DNA from: Defluviitaleaceae bacterium
GTDB lineage: Bacteria > Bacillota > Clostridia > Lachnospirales > WQUN01
Direction of reading: 5' to 3'
DNA length: 42,734 nucleotides
Assembly (NCBI GenBank): GCA_009785615.1
Contig: WQVX01000006.1
Location: 1-42,734 of the forward strand
Shown here: one piece after another, positions 16,751 through 24,417 of the stretch
How positions within the stretch are numbered: position 1 is the stretch's first letter
How the letters are laid out: every line of letters starts with the position of its first letter
Translations under genes and position numbers: made by a program
Notes under the pieces: generated by a model
What the model saw: the letters and a program-made list of their open reading frames with translations, nothing else
The model's database searches: none
Told to the model about the DNA's origin: nothing

Positions 16751-16805
16751 AACTGGGCGTGTGGGTGATTTCAACCTTTAGGGTTGACTCCCTGCACGCC
16801 TTTTT
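16751..16805 (+). ncRNA. Small hairpin RNA divergent from ncRNA copy A
   Basis: A ~55-nt candidate: outer helix GGCGTGT-GGG (16756-16765) with CCC-T-GCACGCC (16790-16800), a TGATTT bulge, inner helix CAACC/GGTTG with loop TTTAG, then TTTTT. It matches the small RNA at 11936-11988 in outer helix, bulge and loop, while the inner helix differs but still pairs. It could also be described simply as an elaborate terminator, but no gene ends upstream of it. Confidence 0.6.
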
Positions 16806-16827
16806 GCGTACTCACAAATATCAATAT

Positions 16828-17112
16828 CTACTTTTCTAACTGTGAACGGAGTAATTCAAGTTGTTTATGAAGTTCTATGTTTTCTGCATCTTTCAATCTT
16901 TTTTAGTTCTTCTTCCGTTTCAGCATTGATTAATTTTAACCACAAATCTCTACTACTATCCGTGTCTGTAAGTGGCGGAAATTTCTTTAATTCATAAAAT
17001 TGCAGCACCATTTTGTCCGTTAAGGGTTCATGAGTTGTAACTTCAAGACATTGGAATTCATGGTGAAACTTTTTTGGGAATGTAGACGCAAATGCGCAGA
17101 CAAAAAAGCGTA
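16828..17112 (-). pseudogene. Remnant of an Rpn-family PD-(D/E)XK nuclease/transposase gene
   Basis: The minus strand reads FPKKFHHEFQCLEVTTHEP then LTDKMVLQFYELKKFPPL and SRDLWLKLINAETEEELKKIE, matching the C-terminal half of Rpn-type recombination-promoting nucleases. A frameshift follows; the +1 frame continues ENIELHKQLELLRSQLEK and stops at 16828, the usual coiled-coil end. The N-terminal catalytic half is missing and a stop lies upstream at about 17113. It is a decayed mobile-gene fragment. Confidence 0.65.
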
Positions 17113-17162
17113 GTTACGATATTGGCATGGATTAAAAACTTCAAATCATATTTAACTGAATA

Positions 17163-17199
17163 AGGGCTTCCACTCTATTGTTTCTGAGAGAGAAGCCCT
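17163..17199. repeat. Inverted repeat in the non-coding stretch
   Basis: AGGGCTTC (17163-17170) pairs with GAAGCCCT (17192-17199). The loop sequence CCACTCTATTGTTTCTG has a relative at 17251 (CTTCACTCTATCGTTGTTG). No T run follows. Nothing else is recognised in 17113-17311. Confidence 0.4.
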
Positions 17200-17311
17200 A
17201 CCTACATTACAAAGGCAAGAGTCATTTTTTATACTTGTCATAATGCACTAGCGCCTTCACTCTATCGTTGTTGATGGGTCTAAAGCACATGTGTTCTGAT
17301 AGGATCTAAAG

Positions 17312-17602
17312 TCATCCAAATAATTTTTCAATAAATGATTTTTGTGGATTAGCTCTACTTCTAGTCGTACTGGCACGTGGGGTATGTGTAGTTGATGGTG
17401 GTTGAACATTGTTGAGTTTTTGAGTCAACACTTTAACACCAGTCCCAACTATAGATGCCTCTCCAATAGCATTAGCATCAACTTTGATTAAATTTACATT
17501 AGTACAATTTCCGGCAGATGAGTTTTGTCCAGAATTATCATTTTTGCTAAAACTTTCTGCAACATTGTCAGAAAGTGTCGAGAGTATTTCTATCAAGCTC
17601 AT
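17312..17602 (-). CDS. Small hypothetical protein, 96 aa
   Basis: A minus-strand gene with AAAGGAG 10 nt before the ATG at 17602; a GTG three codons upstream overlaps the binding site and is less likely. The N-terminus MSLIEILSTLSDNVAESF is an amphipathic helix, the middle is Asn/Ser/Gly-rich (residues 20-40), residues 40-65 look beta-forming, and a basic Pro/Thr/Arg linker leads to a C-terminal SFIEKLFG. I do not recognise a family. It lies inside the segment bounded by the inverted copies of the ncRNA element. Confidence 0.55.
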   Translation of the reverse strand: MSLIEILSTLSDNVAESFSKNDNSGQNSSAGNCTNVNLIKVDANAIGEASIVGTGVKVLTQKLNNVQPPSTTHTPRASTTRSRANPQKSFIEKLFG

Positions 17603-17670
17603 TTTAAACACACTCCTTTAATTTTTAATTTCACCTAAGTTTGTTACTATTTGTCCTTTGCGGCAAATGA

Positions 17671-17803
17671 CTCTTGCTAGAAAAAATGTACTACTTCCGA
17701 ACGCTGTAGCGAACTACAGCAATCTAATCTTGTAACAGATAGTAACATGTATTTGTAAATTTTGCAAGTTAGAATCTCCTCCTAAAATTTAGGCAATTTT
17801 TTT
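17671..17803 (+). repeat. Inverted, shortened copy of the ncRNA element (copy C)
   Basis: The plus strand here matches the minus strand of 16405-16530 over about 110 bp: TTCCGAACGCTGTAGC, then CAGATAGTAACATG, TTGTAAATTTTGCAAGT, and the terminator CCTAAAATTTAGG with seven T (17781-17803). The 5' half of the RNA is missing; the long-range helix is replaced by a local GCTGTAG-CGAA-CTACAGC tetraloop hairpin. No convincing promoter precedes it, so it may be a decayed or minimal form. It ends just before the promoter of the next operon. Confidence 0.7.
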
Positions 17804-17870
17804 ATTTCTGCGAAGCAGTGAGAAAATGTACAAATTTGTTTGCATATTCAATAATTTGCATTGTACTGTG

Positions 17871-17899
17871 CGGACAACCGTGCTAAAATTATACAAAGA
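17871..17899 (+). promoter_or_regulatory. Promoter of the five-gene restriction-modification operon
   Basis: TTGTAC (17871-17876), 17 bp, TAAAAT (17894-17899); transcription would start near 17906, 39 bp before the first gene. Confidence 0.55.
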
Positions 17900-17944
17900 C
17901 TAAACAGCTTCTAAGTCTAACTACAGAACATAGGTGGTGCAAAT

Positions 17945-18151
17945 ATGGATATTGATTGGATTACCCCTAAAGAAGTCGGTGATAAGTGGGGTATAAAAGA
18001 GCGGCGTGTTCAAATTATGTGTTCAAGAGGGCAAATACCGGGTGTGGTTCGCAAAGGTCGTATGTGGTTAATTCCAAAAGACACGCCCAAACCCATCGAC
18101 GGTAGAACAAAGGCCGGCAGGGAACTAAAACGCAATCAAAATGCAGAGTGA
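17945..18151 (+). CDS. Small helix-turn-helix protein, possible controller of the restriction-modification operon
   Basis: A 68-aa protein with an excisionase/MerR-like winged helix: WITPKEVGDKWGIKERRVQIMCSRGQI is a helix-turn-helix, followed by the wing VRKGRMWLIPKDTPKP and a basic tail (KAGRELKRNQ). Such small proteins often head operons as DNA-binding controllers. It is 9 bp upstream of the first methyltransferase gene with the AGGTGG ribosome binding site, so a role in timing expression is plausible but inferred. Confidence 0.8.
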   Translation: MDIDWITPKEVGDKWGIKERRVQIMCSRGQIPGVVRKGRMWLIPKDTPKPIDGRTKAGRELKRNQNAE

Positions 18152-18160
18152 GGTTGAGCT

Positions 18161-19084
18161 ATGGCTATTGAGGCAGAATTGCTTTCTGTTGCCAAGTTAG
18201 AGGGAGATAGCGAAGAGGCTAAAGTTCCTGTTGTTGACCCTCGAAACTCATTAAACGATTTAACAGGAAAAGAATGGTTGCCGGAAACAAAAAGCTTCTT
18301 TTACCAAAAGGGGCTTGGTTCAAAGCACCCCCATGCACAAATTGAACGGTTACACCCTGCGCCGTATTCGTTTCAAGATATTGCTCGCCTTATTTTGTTT
18401 TTTACAAAAAATGGCGAGTTGGTTTTAGACCCGTTTGGGGGTGTTGGCTCTACTGCAAAAGCTTGTGCATTAAACAATAGAATTTGTACAAGCATAGAAT
18501 TATCGCCTGAGTGGCACGATTTGTCAATTAAGCGTTTAGAAACAGAGGTTGAGGCGGATTCATCACTTAATCACACCTTCATCAATGCAGACTGTATCCC
18601 TACGCTAAAAGCTTTTGACGATGCCATTTTTGATTTCGTAGTAACAAGTCCTCCCTATTGGGCTATCTTGAATAAAAAAGCAGACCACAAGGTAAAAAAG
18701 GGGCGCGTTTCTCAAAACCTTGCTACCAACTATTCAAACAGCGATAAGGATTTGGGAAATATTGAAAAATACGAGGATTTTTTAGACACGCTGGTTTATG
18801 ATGTTTTCAAAGAATGCGGACGTGTTCTAAGAGAAAAGAAGTATATGTGTATCGTAGTTTCGGATTTTAGAAACAAATCTGAATTTATTAGCTTCCATAG
18901 CGACTTAATTCAAAAATTGTCGCATATAGAGGTTGGTGGTGATTGCAAGTTGACTTTACAAGGTGTAAAAATTCTTGTGCAAAATCATAAGGGTCTGTTA
19001 CCATATGGTTATCCGTTTGCTTATGTGGAAAATATTCACCATCAGTATATTTTAATTTTCAGAAAAACCCGTAAGGGGAAATGA
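18161..19084 (+). CDS. DNA methyltransferase (likely N4-cytosine or N6-adenine)
   Basis: A 307-aa amino-methyltransferase. DPFGGVGST (residues 90-98) is the SAM-binding motif I, followed by SIELSPEW, and TSPPYW (162-167) is the catalytic motif IV. The order I then IV is that of gamma-type or permuted enzymes; TSPPYW rather than DPPYN favours N4-cytosine methylation, without proving it. It is one of two methyltransferases in this operon, as in systems that recognise an asymmetric site and need a different enzyme for each strand. GAGG lies before the ATG. Confidence 0.88.
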   Translation: MAIEAELLSVAKLEGDSEEAKVPVVDPRNSLNDLTGKEWLPETKSFFYQKGLGSKHPHAQIERLHPAPYSFQDIARLILFFTKNGELVLDPFGGVGSTAKACALNNRICTSIELSPEWHDLSIKRLETEVEADSSLNHTFINADCIPTLKAFDDAIFDFVVTSPPYWAILNKKADHKVKKGRVSQNLATNYSNSDKDLGNIEKYEDFLDTLVYDVFKECGRVLREKKYMCIVVSDFRNKSEFISFHSDLIQKLSHIEVGGDCKLTLQGVKILVQNHKGLLPYGYPFAYVENIHHQYILIFRKTRKGK

Positions 19085-19085
19085 T

Positions 19086-19937
19086 ATGGAATTTAACCGA
19101 GTTTATAACGCTGATAGCGATGTCATGCTGAGTGAAATTTTGTCAAAAGGCATTAAGTTTGATTTGATATTGACTGACCCTCCTTATAATCTAAATAAAG
19201 ACTTTGGCAATGACAGCGACAAGCTACCGTTGCCAAAGTTTCTTGATGTTACAAAAAAGCGGATTGGCCTTTGTAGGGATTTGCTATCTCCCACGGGTAG
19301 CATTGTTTGGTTTGGAATACATAATTACATAGGTTTCATACAAGTGATTATGTATGAATCAGAGTTGCATTATCGCCGCATGAATATATGGCGATACGAA
19401 AATGGATTTAGCAGAACTAAAACCTCTCCGGCTACACAATATGAGCCGTTTTTGTGGTATTCTAAATCCCCAAAAAAATGGACATACAACGCAGATGATG
19501 TTCGAGTGCCTTATAAAAGCTCTGAGCGGTTGAAAACTCCTGTGTACTACAAAGGCAAAAATGGAGAACGTAAGGAATGGAAACCAAATCCGAACGGTGC
19601 ATTGCGTGGCGATGTTTGGGAATATCCAACATTGGCAGGCAATTTATACAAAGAAGAGCGCACAGAACATCCAACGCAAAAACCGATTTCTCTTTTTTAT
19701 GATTTGATTAGGGCGTTTTGCCCCAAAAATGCAGATGGAAAGTATGAGGGTGTTATCCTTGATCCATTCCACGGTTCGGGTACGTTGGGGATATGTTGTG
19801 AAATGTTAAACCGTGAAGGCCATAATATTTCATGGATTGGCATTGAAATTGAAAAATCTTGGTGTGACATTGCAGAATCAAGGCTTGAAAAATTAGAAGG
19901 AAAAATTATACAAATAGAATTAGATAAATTAAATTAG
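19086..19937 (+). CDS. DNA adenine N6-methyltransferase, beta class
   Basis: A 283-aa enzyme with TDPPYN at the N-terminus (30-35, motif IV) and DPFHGSGT near the C-terminus (226-233, motif I), the beta-class order seen in HinfI/DpnA-type enzymes. HPTQKP precedes motif I as usual. The gene starts one base after the previous stop, with AAGGGG as ribosome binding site. Together with the preceding methyltransferase it should protect both strands of the site cut by the downstream proteins. Confidence 0.93.
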   Translation: MEFNRVYNADSDVMLSEILSKGIKFDLILTDPPYNLNKDFGNDSDKLPLPKFLDVTKKRIGLCRDLLSPTGSIVWFGIHNYIGFIQVIMYESELHYRRMNIWRYENGFSRTKTSPATQYEPFLWYSKSPKKWTYNADDVRVPYKSSERLKTPVYYKGKNGERKEWKPNPNGALRGDVWEYPTLAGNLYKEERTEHPTQKPISLFYDLIRAFCPKNADGKYEGVILDPFHGSGTLGICCEMLNREGHNISWIGIEIEKSWCDIAESRLEKLEGKIIQIELDKLN

Positions 19938-19959
19938 ATAAACACAGTCGGGGGTAGTT

Positions 19960-21678
19960 ATGATACGTTTTCCAAATCCGGGATCGGATATTACGTCATT
20001 TTTACGCATTTATAAGACGCTTTACACATATCTGAATGGGCAGTCTTGGTTCACACTTGATGATATGTCTGCAATTTTAACACAAATGAATTTGGCGGCT
20101 TCATCCGGTCATGTTGGGGAGCAAGCACTGACATTGTCTACAAGAGCAGACAGAAGCCGTGACCCACTATACAACCAATCAAAAATGTATGCCGAACTTT
20201 ACAGAACACTTGGCTGGATGGTGTCGGACGCTCCCGATGCCGTATTAAAATTTAGGTTTACCTTGCTTGGCGACCATGCTGCCATTGCAGACATAGACCC
20301 CAAAGCAATTTTTGAAGAAAGTATACTTGGAATAAATTATCCAAATAAAATTATAGCAGTTAAATCAACGGAAGCATCTCGCGTGTTTGCAACTATTTTG
20401 AAAGTAGCTATAAGGCTGGATGGTTATATATGCCGTGACGAAATTATTGTAGGTATTATGAACAATGATGATATTGGCGAAGATAACATTGACGACATTG
20501 TAGCCAAAATAAAAGCGATTAGGGGAAGCATAACAAAGCTTTCAGATGCTATTATGGAATTGTCAAAACGTGTCGGGATACTAAAAATCACAATGGAAAA
20601 CTACACTCGTTTTCCGCTTGCAGCTTTAACTTATTGTGGTTGGTTTGAAAAAGAGAGAACTAAACAGTTTTATCCGAAAGGACGACCAATAGTTATGTTT
20701 CGGATAACAGAGTATGGAGAAAAACGAGCTGATGAAATTAAATCACTTTTTGATATTCGGCTGGCAGATTATGAATCGTACTCAATAAAAAAGAAAGAAT
20801 CGCTTGTGCGTTTAGGCTTTTATACAATGCTCCAACGTTCTAAATTTGATATTTCTTCTGTTGTTAATCAAATTAAAAAAGATCAAGCTGTTTTAAAAAA
20901 TGAAATTGCAAACAAGGCTATTTTGTTTTCTCCTTACCAAACAATTCGCCCTGAAGTTGCTGATGACATTTTGGGTCATATACGTCAACATTCCAATAGC
21001 ACTATTATAGATTTAATATGCACAAAAAATGGCGGAATTCTTACTGTAGAAAATCTCACTCGCCAAGTAACAACAGTTAGATTAAATCAACTTGGAGATA
21101 TATCAAGTATTGCAAAAGCAGAAAACGAAATAGCCATTAAAATTCTTTCGCTTATTGAATTGGGCAAGTCTGATAGGAAAATAGCCGATATACTCCACTC
21201 TGAAAATATCGACTCTCTACAATCAATATTTTATCCGCTGGTTGCTGATTTGTTTGATATAATAGGGTTCAATTGCCGAGCATCACGGGCCGGCATCAAT
21301 TATGAACGTTGGGATGCAATAGCAATTGATGCCGAATGTAGTATTCCGATTGAAATAAAATCTCCAACAGAAGAACGGTTTATTTCTGTAAAAGCTGTTC
21401 GGCAAGCTCTTGAAAACAAAGTTGTTTTGCTTTCAAGAAAGTCATATAAAACAGATTGGGATAGCGTTTCGCTGGCTGTTGGCTACAATCTTCCTAAAGA
21501 ACGAGCCGAAGTTTCCAGACTTATTGCCGATATAAAAAATACATTCAATATAAAAATTGGTGTCATTGATTTACACTCTTTACTGATGATAGCGAGTGCT
21601 GCCCTCAGAGGGGATAACGCGGATAGAGTAAGTGAAATACGCCAAATGGAGGGTTTGATCAATGTCGAAAGTTTTTAG
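19960..21678 (+). CDS. Putative restriction endonuclease, large subunit (PD-(D/E)XK)
   Basis: A 572-aa protein. The C-terminal domain has a clean nuclease core: Asp452 in RWDAIAID, then Glu465-Ile-Lys467 in PIEIKSPTEE, followed by the helix AVRQALENKVVLLSRK. The N-terminal ~350 residues are helical with winged-helix-like parts (YGEKRADEIKSLFDIRLADYE) and probably recognise DNA. Size and architecture recall the large subunits of heterodimeric type IIS enzymes such as BspD6I or BsrDI; that is an analogy, not a sequence match I can prove. It overlaps the next gene by 17 bp, implying coupled synthesis. Confidence 0.75.
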   Translation: MIRFPNPGSDITSFLRIYKTLYTYLNGQSWFTLDDMSAILTQMNLAASSGHVGEQALTLSTRADRSRDPLYNQSKMYAELYRTLGWMVSDAPDAVLKFRFTLLGDHAAIADIDPKAIFEESILGINYPNKIIAVKSTEASRVFATILKVAIRLDGYICRDEIIVGIMNNDDIGEDNIDDIVAKIKAIRGSITKLSDAIMELSKRVGILKITMENYTRFPLAALTYCGWFEKERTKQFYPKGRPIVMFRITEYGEKRADEIKSLFDIRLADYESYSIKKKESLVRLGFYTMLQRSKFDISSVVNQIKKDQAVLKNEIANKAILFSPYQTIRPEVADDILGHIRQHSNSTIIDLICTKNGGILTVENLTRQVTTVRLNQLGDISSIAKAENEIAIKILSLIELGKSDRKIADILHSENIDSLQSIFYPLVADLFDIIGFNCRASRAGINYERWDAIAIDAECSIPIEIKSPTEERFISVKAVRQALENKVVLLSRKSYKTDWDSVSLAVGYNLPKERAEVSRLIADIKNTFNIKIGVIDLHSLLMIASAALRGDNADRVSEIRQMEGLINVESF

Positions 21679-22771
21679 GCAACAAACATATAGAGAAACG
21701 GTTGGCATCTACACAGATAACACTAACATAAGTAGTATATCGCACGAAATTAAACACAATTTAAATACCCCAAGCAAATTTACAACCATCTATAAGCCTA
21801 ATAGCATTGATCAAAACATTATGTTGGTAAAATGTTCTTGTCTTGGTTGTGTTAACCCTAAGTGCATGAAATTCTCAATTGAAGAATTTATATTGACAGA
21901 TGAAAGGTTGAGCGGCTTCCCTGTTGATGCAGACGATTCTGTTTGTCCGCTTGATGCTATTGTTTGGGAACGTGGATCTCATACGCCTACAATTATCGCT
22001 AACCGTTGTATAAATTGCGGGATATGCGCAAGAAGATGCCCTGCTGGTGCAATTTATTCAAACGGAGAAAATGCAGTCATTCATATCGGCGAAAGAAATA
22101 TTGAATTTTTGCCGAAAACAGTTGAAAATTTAGAAAAACATACAGCGCAAATTAATGAATTGTTGCAATGTAATCATGTAGGTATATTTGTTGAGTCAAG
22201 TGAAAAATCCATTTCTACGCTTTACAAAAAACTTTATGCCAAACTCAACGATCCACAAACAAAATACCGGTTTTCAAACTTAATTGTTCGTAATTTATTT
22301 TTGGTTTTGGGAAACCGGTGTATTATTCGCAGGAGAGGTGATATTTACTTTCGCATTGATGCTATTCTTGAAGATACACCCGTAATTGGCGTTGTAGAAG
22401 TCGAATTCAATAAGGAATCGTTAGAATCTCCTCGTGCAATTTTAGATGATGTAGCTGTGCTTGTTTCAAGATATGAAATTGAAAAACACCAAATAAAGCC
22501 ATTTATAGTTTCTCTTGAATTTCCTAATATCCGAACGGAGTATTGGCGTGTAATCAAAGATATTCGTGACGTTTTAGAAATTCAGATTAATTCTTTATCA
22601 TTGGGCGCACTCTGTATTTTGGTATGGCAATTTGTCGATGCTCCAATCAGCAAGGTTGATTTTTACGCCGACATAGATTCTCCAAGCATAAAAACAGCAA
22701 TCAAAAAAGCCTGTGTTGGCTTTCCGATTGCTGACATTATAAATTTTGCTGTTTTAGAGCCTAAGAAATGA
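21662..22771 (+). CDS. 2[4Fe-4S] ferredoxin domain fused to a PD-(D/E)XK-like nuclease domain
   Basis: A 369-aa protein. Residues 58-130 hold Cys60-xx-Cys63-xxxx-Cys68, Cys95-Pro and Cys116-xx-Cys119-xx-Cys122-xxx-Cys126-Pro, enough to bind two [4Fe-4S] clusters as in bacterial ferredoxins. Residues ~200-300 contain RIDAILED...VVEVEFNKE: Asp233, Glu246 and Glu248 in place of the usual lysine. The Asp-Glu spacing (13) equals that of the partner protein (452-465). GGAGGG precedes the ATG, which overlaps the partner gene. It is probably the second subunit of the restriction enzyme or a regulator of it; an iron-sulfur redox role is unproven. Confidence 0.75.
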   Translation: MSKVFRQQTYRETVGIYTDNTNISSISHEIKHNLNTPSKFTTIYKPNSIDQNIMLVKCSCLGCVNPKCMKFSIEEFILTDERLSGFPVDADDSVCPLDAIVWERGSHTPTIIANRCINCGICARRCPAGAIYSNGENAVIHIGERNIEFLPKTVENLEKHTAQINELLQCNHVGIFVESSEKSISTLYKKLYAKLNDPQTKYRFSNLIVRNLFLVLGNRCIIRRRGDIYFRIDAILEDTPVIGVVEVEFNKESLESPRAILDDVAVLVSRYEIEKHQIKPFIVSLEFPNIRTEYWRVIKDIRDVLEIQINSLSLGALCILVWQFVDAPISKVDFYADIDSPSIKTAIKKACVGFPIADIINFAVLEPKK

Positions 22772-22792
22772 GAAGCTGTGTTTACAGCTTCT
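22771..22792. terminator. Bidirectional hairpin terminator
   Basis: AGAAGCTGT (22771-22779), loop GTTT, ACAGCTTCT (22784-22792): a perfect 9-bp stem between the convergent iron-sulfur nuclease and MBL genes. It overlaps the last base of the first and touches the stop of the second. Confidence 0.8.
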
Positions 22793-23625
22793 TATATAAA
22801 GTTAATGTTAAATTCCATTCCGTCACGGGCAAAAAAAAACGTGTCGCCTTGCGCTTTAGCTTGAGATTCAAAAATTTCCAGTTCTTGATCACTGTATTCA
22901 AATCCAAAATGGTTAAACATCATTTTTTTGCAACCGGATTCTTTAGCAAGTCTAAAGCCGTCCTCTATGGTAGAATGGCCCCAGCCTTTCTTCTCCGGAT
23001 AATCGATAACAGAATAAGCTGCATCAAAAATTACTAAGTCAGCATTTTTACAGTATTCCACTAACATTCTCCAGTCGTTATCTGATAATATAGAGGTTTC
23101 GCTGTCCAAAAGATGTACTATGTTCACATTGCCATCAGTTATGTGAAAAGAAACAGTTTTGTCCGGATGCGCCGCAGCAAAGGGGGTAACTGTAAAGCAT
23201 CCTAACTGAAAGGGTACGTTTTCTTCTATCGCAACACATTCAGCATTAGCAAATTCAACCATTGAAACAGGCCAATACGGAGGTACAAAAAATCCAAAAA
23301 TTTGTTCTTTAAGTGGTCTTTCATCTCTATCAAGAGTATAAATTCTTACAAGATTATCCGGACTGTTAATCCAAACTTTGCTAAAAACTGTTAAACCAAT
23401 TATATGATCCAAATGTAAATGACTTATTAAAATGTCGAAGGGTTTTTCTTTACGTTCAAATATCTTTGTTAGCCTATCCAACTGGGCAATACCGCTTCCT
23501 GCATCCATGATAATTGTTTGATCGGGAGTCTCTAAAGTTATGCAAGAAGTATTGCTGCCATACCTAGATGCAGGATCACGAGTAGTTGGCAAAGAACCCC
23601 GGCATCCATATACTTTTATTCTCAT
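22792..23625 (-). CDS. MBL-fold metallo-hydrolase
   Basis: A 277-aa protein with the metallo-beta-lactamase fold signature SHLHLDHI (HxHxDH) plus downstream His in AAAHPDK, Asp in FDAAYS and His in MFNHFG, giving a dinuclear metal site. The start VYGCRGSLPTTRDPASRYGSNTSC is typical of the phosphodiesterase/RNase Z-like subgroup (YycJ/PhnP-like relatives). The substrate is unknown. AAAGG precedes the ATG. It is convergent with the restriction operon and alone on its strand. Confidence 0.9.
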   Translation of the reverse strand: MRIKVYGCRGSLPTTRDPASRYGSNTSCITLETPDQTIIMDAGSGIAQLDRLTKIFERKEKPFDILISHLHLDHIIGLTVFSKVWINSPDNLVRIYTLDRDERPLKEQIFGFFVPPYWPVSMVEFANAECVAIEENVPFQLGCFTVTPFAAAHPDKTVSFHITDGNVNIVHLLDSETSILSDNDWRMLVEYCKNADLVIFDAAYSVIDYPEKKGWGHSTIEDGFRLAKESGCKKMMFNHFGFEYSDQELEIFESQAKAQGDTFFFARDGMEFNINFI

Positions 23626-23741
23626 CTGGTTACCAGCCTTTCACATAATTTGCTTTCCACAAGTAATCAAAGCACATCATATCAATAATGTCCCCAAATC
23701 CGCAAGAGTTTTTTTGTTATATAGCAATTCCGATTGACATT

Positions 23742-23757
23742 AACACGTTTACGTGTT
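23742..23757. other. 16-bp palindrome in the intergenic region before bacteriohemerythrin
   Basis: AACACGTTTACGTGTT is a 7-bp inverted repeat with a 2-bp centre. A TTGACA hexamer directly precedes it (23734-23739) but no good -10 box follows, so an operator is as likely as a promoter part. A further weak hairpin (CTTCAC...GTGAAG, 23783-23813) lies downstream. No gene is supported in 23626-23917. Confidence 0.4.
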
Positions 23758-23917
23758 GATGCAAGCGGAAATTGTGCCCCCTTCACCGACACGAAGCACG
23801 TTAGTGTGAAGTGGAGGTGCTGTACTTTGTGTGATCTCTATGATTGCTATAGATTCTTTAGTTGAATTCAATTAAAATATAAATAATAATATGAAGTAGA
23901 ATTAGGAGAATCTCACC

Positions 23918-24328
23918 ATGATATGGCATAAAAATTATGAAACAGGAAACATTCAAGTGGACAACGAGCACAAGGAAATTTTTAAAATGGTTCAAAGTGT
24001 TATGGAAGCCACTTTCGATAGCGAGGAATCAAAAATTGAATCTACTATCGACTTTTTGGCAAACTACACCGTAAATCATTTTAAGCACGAAGAAAGGCTA
24101 ATGGAAGAATCAAACTATCCATCAATGCCTGTCCATAAAAAACAACATGATGATTTTGTTATAGAAGTGCTGGATCTTAGAGAAAGGGTTAAAAGCGAAA
24201 GCAGCAGCGATAAAAACAGCTTAGAAATTAAAAAAGTTATCGTTAACTGGCTTGTTGACCATGTATTAGGCAGTGATAAAATTATGGCAGATCATTATCG
24301 CAAATGGTCAAATGCAGAAAACAAGTAG
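23918..24328 (+). CDS. Bacteriohemerythrin
   Basis: A 136-aa four-helix protein carrying the hemerythrin iron ligands in order: His in the N-terminal IWHKNY, HKE after VDNE, HFKHEE, HKKQHDDF and DHVLGSDK. Such single-domain proteins bind oxygen at a diiron centre and are linked to oxygen sensing or scavenging in microaerobes and anaerobes. It fits with the rubrerythrin elsewhere in the window. AGGAG precedes the ATG. It appears monocistronic; the Hsp70 operon promoter follows directly. Confidence 0.96.
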   Translation: MIWHKNYETGNIQVDNEHKEIFKMVQSVMEATFDSEESKIESTIDFLANYTVNHFKHEERLMEESNYPSMPVHKKQHDDFVIEVLDLRERVKSESSSDKNSLEIKKVIVNWLVDHVLGSDKIMADHYRKWSNAENK

Positions 24329-24353
24329 TTATGATGCTATTTGCTATAGAAAG

Positions 24354-24382
24354 TTGCGGCTTGTTAAACCCAATGATATAAT
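24354..24382 (+). promoter_or_regulatory. Promoter of the Hsp70 operon
   Basis: TTGCGG (24354-24359), 17 bp, TATAAT (24377-24382), with a start near 24389 and AAGGAGG just before the first gene. No CIRCE element or CtsR site is seen, so classic heat-shock control is not evident. Confidence 0.6.
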
Positions 24383-24417
24383 CTGGGGAGATTTCCAGCG
24401 ATACAAGGAGGTGAGCC

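Noticed and set aside
16751-16805. Type III toxin-antitoxin RNA (ToxI-like), because of GGTGATTT...ACCTTTA
   Set aside because: Only one unit instead of tandem repeats, and no ToxN-like gene downstream; the likeness to ToxI repeats is from memory and short.
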